From positions 1 through 6,109 of the forward strand of contig CAKTTM010000113.1 of the NCBI GenBank assembly GCA_934615145.1: 6,109 nucleotides of DNA. Reading direction: 5' to 3'. A program made the translations under genes and the position numbers. Under the pieces are notes generated by a model that did not search any database, was not told where the DNA came from, and worked only from the letters and a program-made list of their open reading frames with translations. Shown here piece by piece: positions 1 to 5,549 of the stretch. The first letter of the stretch is position 1; the number at the start of each line of letters is the position of its first letter. Source of the stretch: an uncultured Clostridia bacterium (GTDB lineage: Bacteria; Bacillota; Clostridia; Christensenellales; Aristaeellaceae).

Positions 1-19
1 TCATTGTAGCGGAGTCCCA

Positions 20-985
20 GTGGCTTGCCCATTGTCTTGGGCTTTTTACAAGTTGCGAACGTTAGTGTACTCTATCGGTGAAGTGCTGCAGACCCGTTCC
101 CTCCCTGTGCTGCCCCTGCCCCAGGGGCCCATCGCCATCCATACCGGCTACGGCAGCCAGGCTGGCCAGCACAGCCTGCCCCGTGCCATCCCCCTTGACC
201 TTTCCCGTGACGGAGGGATCTTCATCCCCCTGTACGACCAGTACGGCGTGACAGTGGGCAGCCTCGTGGTGACACTGCAGGACGGCCAGCTGCTCATCAC
301 CCGGGAGGTCGACCCGCTGCTGCGCCCGGAGGCCATGGTACTGGTGCTTCACCCGCTTCATATCCAGCCAAGCCCCGATACCCTGGCGAAGTATACCATC
401 CCGATGGATCAGCCCATCGACATCCATACGATCCTGGATGGGGAGAAGGGCTTGACGCTGATGCTGTCCCTGGGCAGCCTATCCGCCGCCCCAACAGCCA
501 GCAGTTCCCCGCGCGCTACCCGCAGCCTGACCACCACGGGGCAACAGCCGAAGGCCACAATCGTCCCCGCTCCCCTTAATGTAGGGGATCTTTTCCTGAC
601 GCCAGACCAGACCCGGCTATTTGAAGCCAACATCGCTTTTTCACTGGATGTGCCCGTCAGGGATGTGATGCTCAAGCGCAGCCTGGGCACACTGCACCAA
701 AGCGCCGCCCCGATGCCGAGTCCTACGCCGCAACCATCTTCCTCAAGCCTTATGATGGATCTAAGGCCACTCGAGCCGGACGCCCTGGATGACATGCTCA
801 AATCCTTGGAGGATAATTTACGTATCGCCAGGGAAAATCCGCCCCAATATGTTGCCGAGGACTTCTTGAGGCTGCAACAGCAAACAGCCGATTGGTCCCG
901 GATGATCCAATCATCAGCACAGCACAGCAGAAAGTCGCTGACGCCATCAAGAGGGTCATCCAGAAAAGCTAGGCGGGTAGGTTAG
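20..985 (+). CDS. Unrecognised modular protein, 321 aa as read, probably frameshifted near its 3' end
   Basis: I do not recognise this protein. Seen: a GTG start with GGAG at 11-14 (5-nt spacing). The frame is open to the window edge, so a start further upstream is possible; GTG at 65 is an alternative without a ribosome site. Residues 28-153 alternate hydrophobic and polar stretches as in a beta-rich domain (GGIFIPLYDQYGVTVGSLVV at 65-84). Residues 153-185 and 226-244 are Ala/Pro/Ser/Thr/Gln-rich linkers. They flank a short segment at 186-225. Residues 250-300 look helical and charged. There is no convincing signal peptide or membrane span, although residues 1-20 are mildly hydrophobic. The last 20 residues (302-321) are Ser/Arg/Lys-rich and read like an out-of-frame tail. 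Removing one 5-bp repeat unit at 916-930 gives 315 aa ending QQKVADAIKRVIQKS at the TAG at 970-972. That it is a real gene is likely; function unknown. Confidence 0.6.
   Translation: MACPLSWAFYKLRTLVYSIGEVLQTRSLPVLPLPQGPIAIHTGYGSQAGQHSLPRAIPLDLSRDGGIFIPLYDQYGVTVGSLVVTLQDGQLLITREVDPLLRPEAMVLVLHPLHIQPSPDTLAKYTIPMDQPIDIHTILDGEKGLTLMLSLGSLSAAPTASSSPRATRSLTTTGQQPKATIVPAPLNVGDLFLTPDQTRLFEANIAFSLDVPVRDVMLKRSLGTLHQSAAPMPSPTPQPSSSSLMMDLRPLEPDALDDMLKSLEDNLRIARENPPQYVAEDFLRLQQQTADWSRMIQSSAQHSRKSLTPSRGSSRKARRVG
916..930 (+). repeat. 5-bp tandem repeat AGCAC-AGCAC-AGCAG at a probable frameshift site
   Basis: Two perfect AGCAC units are followed by one AGCAG variant near the 3' end of the first gene. Reading on in the annotated frame gives a Ser/Arg-rich tail ending at 985. 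Removing one unit (for example 923-927) moves translation into the frame that reads Q-K-V-A-D-A-I-K-R-V-I-Q-K-S and stops at 970-972. That tail looks much more like a genuine amphipathic C-terminal helix. Slippage at a short repeat, during replication or in sequencing and assembly, would explain it. Confidence 0.6.
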
Positions 986-1042
986 CCTGCTGCAGTGCTT
1001 CTGGCTGCGCAGCACGGGCACTCAAAATGTTCTGATCAAAGC

Positions 1043-1087
1043 GCTACACCCCCTGTGCGTCAAAGGGTGCGCAGGGGGTAGCCTTTT
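1043..1087 (+). terminator. Rho-independent terminator after the first gene
   Basis: A GC-rich hairpin pairs GCTA (1043-1046) with TAGC (1079-1082). After a two-base CA bulge, CCCCCTGTGC pairs with GCGCAGGGGG through one wobble, around an approximately 10-nt loop. It is followed by TTTT at 1084-1087. The U tract is short but the stem is strong. It separates the first gene from the dehydrogenase gene. Confidence 0.65.
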
Positions 1088-1159
1088 CGTCAAGACCTCG
1101 CGCCCTACGGGTACATTCCTAGTGATCGAATCTCCCCCTGGACATCAAGGAGGACAGCC

Positions 1160-2380
1160 ATGTCACTTAGCCTCACCAAACAGCGCTTTGTAGCGCTGCT
1201 CCTGCTCATCACTCTGTTTGCCCAAGGCGCCATGGCCCAGTCCCTGCCGCCAGCAGAGACGCGACCAGCCAATACCCGCTACCAACCAGCCTTTGAGGGT
1301 CAGACCCGCGCGCCGGGGATCCGAACGCAGCAGCCCTATGAGGTGAACATTCTAAGCCAAGACCTGGACTCCCCCTGGGAGGTGACCGCGCTGCCTGACG
1401 GGCGGCTGATCATCACCGAAAAGAGAGGTACACTGCGACTCTTTGACCTGGGCACTGGGCTGTCCGCGCCGATTGCCGGCATCACCGGCGTGGCGGATGC
1501 CGGTCAGGGCGGCCTGCTGGACATCGCGCCGGCGCCTGATTTTATGACCAGCCGCCTAATCTATGTCAGCCTGGCCCTGTCTGTGGAGGGCGGCTCGCTG
1601 ACGGCGCTGGGGCGCGGCAGACTGAGCGCGGACGAGACCAGGGTGGAAGACTTTCAGATACTCTGGCAGGGCGGCCCTGCCTTTGCCGGCAGCGGCCACT
1701 TTGGCAGCCGCATCGCCATCGACAGCGAGGGCTATGTGTTTGTCTCCACTGGGGATAGGCAGAGCATGGAGACCCGCCGCCAGGTGCAGGCGCTGTCCAA
1801 TGCCTATGGCAAGATCGTGCGCCTCGACCAGGACGGCCAGCCCGCGGAGGGCAACCCCTTTGCGCGGACAGACGGCGCCCTGCCTGAGATTTGGTCGCTG
1901 GGGCATCGCAATGTGCAGGGCCTGGCCATCCATCCGATCAGCCAGGCGCTCTGGGCCTCTGAGATGGGGCCGCGCGGGGGCGATGAGCTCAACCTGATCA
2001 AGCCCGGCACCAACTACGGCTGGCCAGACATCGGCTACGGCATCGAGTACTCCGGCGCGCCGGTAGGCCAGGGCCTGACGCAGCAGGAGGGCATGGCGCA
2101 GCCCGTCTACTACTGGGATCCGGTGCTGGCCGCCAGCGGCATGGCCTTCTATACGGGGAAAGCGATGCGCGAATGGCAGCACAATCTCTTCATCGGCGGG
2201 CTGGCGGGCAGCCATATCAGCCGCCTGGTGCTGGAGGGTGAGCGCGTGACACATGAAGAGCGCCTGCTGGCAGATGAAGGCCAGCGCTTCCGCGATGTAG
2301 CCGATGGGCCAGACGGCGCGCTCTACGCCGTGACCGATCAGGGCAGGCTGTACCGGATTGGGGCCGCGGCGGAGAACTGA
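1160..2380 (+). CDS. Exported PQQ-dependent sugar dehydrogenase-like protein (GSDH/YliI family)
   Basis: A predicted six-bladed beta-propeller oxidoreductase of the glucose/sorbosone dehydrogenase family (soluble aldose sugar dehydrogenase, E. coli YliI type). Known members oxidise aldose sugars with PQQ and calcium outside the cytoplasm. Seen: a 406-aa ORF with a perfect AAGGAGG (1147-1153) 6 nt before ATG. A Sec signal peptide runs to about residue 26 (basic start, VALLLLITLF core, cleavage after AMA), with no lipobox cysteine. Family motifs appear in order: SPWEVTALPDGRLIITEKRG (71-90), SGHFGSR (178-184, with the expected catalytic His180), LSNAYGKIVRLDQDG (212-226), SLGHRNVQG (246-254, with the PQQ-contacting Arg/Asn at 250-251), SEMGPRGGDELNLI (267-280) and GTNYGWP (283-289). 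YliI is about 370 aa; the extra length is the signal peptide and a polar segment at 27-60. It stands alone between two terminators and no PQQ synthesis gene is in view. The family call is firm; the sugar substrate and actual use of PQQ are inferred. Confidence 0.92.
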   Translation: MSLSLTKQRFVALLLLITLFAQGAMAQSLPPAETRPANTRYQPAFEGQTRAPGIRTQQPYEVNILSQDLDSPWEVTALPDGRLIITEKRGTLRLFDLGTGLSAPIAGITGVADAGQGGLLDIAPAPDFMTSRLIYVSLALSVEGGSLTALGRGRLSADETRVEDFQILWQGGPAFAGSGHFGSRIAIDSEGYVFVSTGDRQSMETRRQVQALSNAYGKIVRLDQDGQPAEGNPFARTDGALPEIWSLGHRNVQGLAIHPISQALWASEMGPRGGDELNLIKPGTNYGWPDIGYGIEYSGAPVGQGLTQQEGMAQPVYYWDPVLAASGMAFYTGKAMREWQHNLFIGGLAGSHISRLVLEGERVTHEERLLADEGQRFRDVADGPDGALYAVTDQGRLYRIGAAAEN

Positions 2381-2426
2381 CAAGCAAGTACATGAATCAT
2401 ACAAGACCCGGTATCAACCAAGGGGC

Positions 2427-2474
2427 AAAGGCCATCGCGAATTGTGGCATGTCAGTTCGTGATGGCCTTTTGAG
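2427..2474 (+). terminator. Strong Rho-independent terminator after the sugar dehydrogenase gene
   Basis: A 15-bp stem pairs AAAGGCCATCGCGAA (2427-2441) with TTCGTGATGGCCTTT (2456-2470), with a single G-T wobble and a 14-nt loop. It runs into TTTT (2468-2471), and a second TTTT follows a few bases later. The A-rich left edge means it could also terminate transcription from the other strand. Confidence 0.85.
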
Positions 2475-2529
2475 TGGTTTTCTCCACGCTGTCGGCCTCT
2501 GCTAGGCCAAAAACCTCCCATATCCCGCC

Positions 2530-2558
2530 TTGCCCCTGGGGGCATGCTTTGCTATAAT
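2530..2558 (+). promoter_or_regulatory. Sigma-A promoter of the glmM operon
   Basis: The -35 box TTGCCC (2530-2535) and a perfect -10 box TATAAT (2553-2558) are separated by exactly 17 bp. A TGC just before the -10 (2550-2552) makes it an extended -10 promoter. Transcription should begin near 2565, leaving a leader of about 50 nt before the glmM start. It lies directly after the dehydrogenase terminator, as expected for the first promoter of a new operon. Confidence 0.9.
2531..2544. repeat. Inverted repeat TGCCCC-TG-GGGGCA overlapping the promoter
   Basis: Two perfect 6-bp arms with a two-base centre overlap the last five bases of the -35 box and enter the spacer. The position fits an operator for a dimeric repressor, but a GC-rich inverted repeat this short can arise by chance. 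No regulator gene is in the window. Confidence 0.35.
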
Positions 2559-2602
2559 CAACTTGTTAATCGTTCTTGGGTGAAAAGTTGCATAGACGGA
2601 TC

Positions 2603-2609
2603 AGGAGGG
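2603..2609 (+). promoter_or_regulatory. Ribosome binding site that fixes the glmM start
   Basis: AGGAGGG lies 6 nt before the ATG at 2616. The same frame has an earlier ATG at 2544, but that codon lies between the -35 and -10 boxes, upstream of the predicted transcript start. It therefore cannot be the start for mRNA from this promoter. Confidence 0.9.
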
Positions 2610-2615
2610 TTTGGC

Positions 2616-3956
2616 ATGTCTAAATACTTTGGCACGGATGGATTTCGGGGAGAGGCGAATGTTGGGCTGACGGCGGAGCACGCGATGAAGATCGGGCGCT
2701 TCCTGGGGCACCATTATGGGCAGGACCACCGGCCCAAGATCGTCATTGGCAAGGACACCAGGCTGTCGAGCTATATGCTGGAAAACGCGCTGGCGGCGGG
2801 GCTGACGGCCTCGGGCGCCGATGCCTTCCTGCTGCATGTGACCACCACGCCCTCGGTGAGCTATGTGGTGCGCACTGAGGATTTTGACTGCGGCATCATG
2901 ATATCGGCCTCGCACAACCCCTATCACGACAACGGCATCAAGCTGGTCAACGCTCAGGGCGAAAAGATGCCGGAATCCGTACTGACGCTGATCGAGAGCT
3001 ATCTGGATGGTGAGGGGCCGGAGCTGCCCTACGCCACGCGGGGCGAGATCGGCAGAACCGTTGACTACTTTGCCGGGCGCAACCGCTATATCGGCTACCT
3101 GATGAGCCTGGCGCGCAACAGCTACAAGGGCATCAAGGTGGGCTTGGACTGCGCCAATGGCTCCACCTGGATGATCGCCAAGTCGGTCTTTGACGCGCTG
3201 GGCGCCCAGACCTTTGTGATCAACAACAACCCCAATGGCCTCAACATCAACCTGGACAGCGGCTCCACCCACATGCAGTACCTGCAGCAGCATGTCAAGG
3301 ACAATCATCTGGATGTGGGCTTTGCCTTTGACGGCGACGCCGATCGCTGCCTGGCGGTTGATGAGAACGGCAATGTGATCAACGGTGACCAGATCGTCTA
3401 TATCTACGGCCGCCACATGAAGGAGAAAGGCAACCTGCTGGACAACACGGTGGTGACCACCATCATGAGCAACTTTGGCCTGTACAAGGCGCTGGACGAG
3501 ATCGGCATAGAGTACAAGAAGACCGATGTGGGGGACAAGTATGTCACCCAGTGCATGCGCGAGCACGGGCACCTGCTGGGCGGCGAGCAGAGCGGGCATG
3601 TGATCTTTGCCAAGTATGCCAACACCGGTGACGGCGTGCTGACCGCCATCAAGGTGATGCAGGCCATGATCGACCGCGATCAGCCGCTGTCCAAGCTGGC
3701 AGAGCCCGTGGCCATGTACCCGCAGGTGCTCAAGAACCTGCGCGTGGCGGACAAGGACGCGGCGCTGAATGATGGGCGCGTGCAGGCCGCCGTGGCCGCC
3801 GCCGAGCAGCGCCTGGGCCAGGAAGGCAGGGTGCTGCTGCGCAAGTCGGGCACCGAGCCCGTGCTGCGCGTGATGGCAGAGGCCACCACGCAGGAATTGG
3901 CCGAGCGCTGTGTGGACGACATCATTGCCGCCATGCACGAGGCCGGCCACGCCTGA
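2616..3956 (+). CDS. glmM: Phosphoglucosamine mutase GlmM
   Basis: Interconverts glucosamine-6-phosphate and glucosamine-1-phosphate (EC 5.4.2.10) in the cytoplasm, the step before GlmU in UDP-GlcNAc synthesis for peptidoglycan. It is an alpha-D-phosphohexomutase. Seen from the ATG at 2616 (446 aa, the usual GlmM length): the N-terminal MSKYFGTDGFRG signature; the phosphoserine loop MISASHNPYHDNG (95-107), with Ser99 as the expected phosphorylated residue; the magnesium loop DGDADR (239-244); the sugar-binding loop GGEQSGH (322-328); and the phosphate-binding loop RKSGTEPVLRVM (409-420) in the C-terminal domain. All four catalytic loops are intact. The N-terminal FGTDGFRG and GEQSGH motifs favour GlmM over other phosphohexomutases. 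It is the first gene of the operon: its own sigma-A promoter is at 2530-2558 and the next gene starts 14 nt after its stop. Confidence 0.97.
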   Translation: MSKYFGTDGFRGEANVGLTAEHAMKIGRFLGHHYGQDHRPKIVIGKDTRLSSYMLENALAAGLTASGADAFLLHVTTTPSVSYVVRTEDFDCGIMISASHNPYHDNGIKLVNAQGEKMPESVLTLIESYLDGEGPELPYATRGEIGRTVDYFAGRNRYIGYLMSLARNSYKGIKVGLDCANGSTWMIAKSVFDALGAQTFVINNNPNGLNINLDSGSTHMQYLQQHVKDNHLDVGFAFDGDADRCLAVDENGNVINGDQIVYIYGRHMKEKGNLLDNTVVTTIMSNFGLYKALDEIGIEYKKTDVGDKYVTQCMREHGHLLGGEQSGHVIFAKYANTGDGVLTAIKVMQAMIDRDQPLSKLAEPVAMYPQVLKNLRVADKDAALNDGRVQAAVAAAEQRLGQEGRVLLRKSGTEPVLRVMAEATTQELAERCVDDIIAAMHEAGHA

Positions 3957-3970
3957 CAGGAGGGAATATC

Positions 3971-4642
3971 ATGGTAGACATCGCGTCCTTGCTGGACCTT
4001 CAGCACAGCATCGCGGCGGCCCTCTTTGAGGGCAAGACCTATCCCTGGGAGGTGCTGGGGGAGCTGAGCGATTTCATCCTGCGCCTGGGCGCCAGGCTGC
4101 CGGCGGATCAGTTTGACCACCCGGCGCCGGACATCTGGATCGCGAGGGACGCCAGCGTGGCCGCCAGCGCCTCGCTGACGGGGCCGCTAATCATTGACCG
4201 CGGGGCCGAGATACGCCACTGCGCCTTTATCCGGGGGTCTGTTATCGTGGGCAAGGGCAGCGTGGTGGGCAACTCAACCGAGCTTAAGAACGCGCTGCTC
4301 TTTGACGCGGTGCAGGTGCCGCACTACAACTACATCGGCGACTCGGTGCTGGGCCATCACGCGCACTTTGGCGCGGGCAGCATCACCAGCAATGTCAAGG
4401 GCGACAAGAGCCAGGTGCAGATCAAGGCAGGGGGACAGGTTTTCGCCACCGGGCGCAAGAAAGTGGGCGCCATTGTGGGCGACTTTGGCGAAATCGGTTG
4501 CAACGCGGTGCTCAATCCGGGTACAATCATTGGGCGGGAGGCCACGGTCTACCCGCTGTGTTCGGTTCGCGGCCTGGTGCCCGCCGGATGTATCTATAAA
4601 GGCGAGGGGCGCTGTGTCCCGCGCGAAGAAAGGCCCAGGTGA
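3971..4642 (+). CDS. Stand-alone GlmU-like left-handed beta-helix acyltransferase
   Basis: A 223-aa protein resembling only the acetyltransferase half of GlmU; there is no nucleotidyltransferase domain (no N-terminal GxGTRM-type loop). Seen: AGGAGGG (3958-3964) 6 nt before ATG; a helical N-terminus to about residue 50; then hexapeptide repeats of a left-handed beta-helix (about 55-205) containing VPHYNYIGDSVLG and FGAGSITSN. Compared from memory with E. coli GlmU, Arg88, Lys106, His118, Tyr121 and Asn141 match Arg333, Lys351, His363 (catalytic base), Tyr366 and Asn386 with identical spacing. Lys146 is near the Lys392 position after a one-residue deletion, and His132 replaces Asn377. Known: the GlmU C-terminal domain acetylates glucosamine-1-phosphate with acetyl-CoA. 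Inferred: because it directly follows glmM, it may act on the GlmM product. Similar short proteins are often labelled UDP-GlcNAc pyrophosphorylase, which would be wrong here. Another sugar-phosphate or acyl acceptor is possible. Confidence 0.85.
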   Translation: MVDIASLLDLQHSIAAALFEGKTYPWEVLGELSDFILRLGARLPADQFDHPAPDIWIARDASVAASASLTGPLIIDRGAEIRHCAFIRGSVIVGKGSVVGNSTELKNALLFDAVQVPHYNYIGDSVLGHHAHFGAGSITSNVKGDKSQVQIKAGGQVFATGRKKVGAIVGDFGEIGCNAVLNPGTIIGREATVYPLCSVRGLVPAGCIYKGEGRCVPREERPR

Positions 4643-4657
4643 TTTTTTATTTCGGAC

Positions 4658-5545
4658 TTGGTATTCAAACCCATCGAACTGTCTGACCGTGACTGGATGA
4701 CAGCCTGCCTGAAGGCAGGCCACCGCGGTTCCCTGGAGTACAGCTTTACCTCCAACTTCCTCTGGCGCGAGGTCTACAAGCTGCATGTGGCGCGCTATGG
4801 CGACTACGTCATCGTGATGTCTGACCCGGATGACCCCAGCTTTATCTTTCCCCTGGGCGCCGGCCCCCTGCTGCCTGTGCTGCAGGCGCTGATGGCCTAC
4901 ACCAAGGCGCGCGGCATTCCGCTCAACTTCAACACCCTGCTGGAGGAGGACAAGGCGCGCCTGGAGGCGCTGTTCCCCGGCCAGTTTGAGGTCAAAGAGA
5001 TACGCAATGCCTTTGACTACATCTATGAGACCCAGCGCCTGGCCAATCTGCCCGGCAAAAAGCTGTCCAGCAAGCGCAACAACATCAACAAGTTCATGAT
5101 GGAAAACCGCGACTGGTCCTTTGAGGCCATCACGCGGGACAATATCGACGACGCGCGGGCGATGAGCCTGGAGTGGTGCAAGCGCGCGGGTTGCACGGAC
5201 AACCCCAGCCTGTTTGAGGAGAGCTGCGCCGTAGAGCAGGCCTTCCTGCACTTCTTCGACCTGGGGCTGGAGGGCGGCCTGCTGCGCATCGCGGGCAAGG
5301 CGGTGGCCTTTTCCATGGGCGATGCGCTCAATGAGGATGTCTACCTGACCCACATCGAGAAGGCCTTTGACGAGATACCGGGCGTCTACCAGATGATCAA
5401 CCAGCAGTTTGTGCAGCGCTTTGCCATGGACTACAAGTTCGTCAACCGCGAGGATGACACGGGCGATGAGGGCCTGCGCCGGGCCAAGATGAGCTATGAC
5501 CCGGTCTACCTGGTGGCCAAGTATACCGCCCGCCAGATTGGCTAA
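4658..5545 (+). CDS. DUF2156 protein, LPG_synthase_C (GNAT-fold) family
   Basis: A 295-aa soluble protein matching the C-terminal catalytic domain family of phosphatidylglycerol lysyltransferases (DUF2156, two tandem GNAT-like folds). It lacks the N-terminal flippase membrane region of MprF, and no membrane segments are visible. Seen: FKPIELSDRDWM (3-14) at the start; SLEYSFTSNFLWRE (25-38), a family-typical motif; DYIYETQRLANLPGKKLSSK (120-139) followed by RNNINKF; and the family hallmark NREDDTGDEGLRRAKMSY (263-280). The start is uncertain: TTG at 4658 fits the family N-terminus but has only a weak GGA before it, and ATT at 4649 is an in-frame alternative. It is 15 nt downstream of, and in the same frame as, the beta-helix gene. 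Known relatives transfer aminoacyl groups from tRNA to lipids, but small stand-alone members are largely uncharacterised. A membrane-lipid or peptidoglycan aminoacylation role is inference. Confidence 0.88.
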   Translation: MVFKPIELSDRDWMTACLKAGHRGSLEYSFTSNFLWREVYKLHVARYGDYVIVMSDPDDPSFIFPLGAGPLLPVLQALMAYTKARGIPLNFNTLLEEDKARLEALFPGQFEVKEIRNAFDYIYETQRLANLPGKKLSSKRNNINKFMMENRDWSFEAITRDNIDDARAMSLEWCKRAGCTDNPSLFEESCAVEQAFLHFFDLGLEGGLLRIAGKAVAFSMGDALNEDVYLTHIEKAFDEIPGVYQMINQQFVQRFAMDYKFVNREDDTGDEGLRRAKMSYDPVYLVAKYTARQIG

Positions 5546-5549
5546 GGCC

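Noticed and set aside
3..65. A second frame reading about 20 residues to TAG at 63-65, overlapping a possible GTG start at 65 by one base, as if an upstream gene ended there.
   Set aside because: It is too short to judge, GTG at 65 has no ribosome site, and GGAG at 11-14 supports the GTG at 20.
112..128. Perfect hairpin GCCCCTG-CCC-CAGGGGC inside the first gene.
   Set aside because: It lies in coding sequence (LPLPQGP), the loop is only 3 nt and no U tract follows; probably a by-product of GC-rich codons.
993..1013. Inverted repeat GTGCT...AGCAC just after the first gene, as a terminator.
   Set aside because: The stem is only 5 bp and no T run follows; the hairpin at 1043-1082 is a much better terminator.
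1090..1117. Promoter-like TCAAGA and TACATT upstream of the sugar dehydrogenase gene.
   Set aside because: Both boxes are poor matches. The gene probably has a promoter in 1088-1146, but I cannot place it with confidence.
2494..2508. Inverted repeat GGCCT-CTGCT-AGGCC in the glmM upstream region.
   Set aside because: The stem is 5 bp, no T run follows, and it is not close enough to the -35 box to argue for an operator.
2601..3950. Long open frame of 449 codons on the minus strand opposite glmM, and similar ones opposite the other genes.
   Set aside because: These are antisense shadows of GC-rich coding sequence: His/Val/Ala/Gln-rich translations with no family motifs, opposite firmly identified genes.
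4604..4650. Terminator at the end of the beta-helix gene, suggested by TTTTTT after its stop.
   Set aside because: I found no stable GC-rich hairpin ending right before the T run, so it is not a convincing intrinsic terminator.
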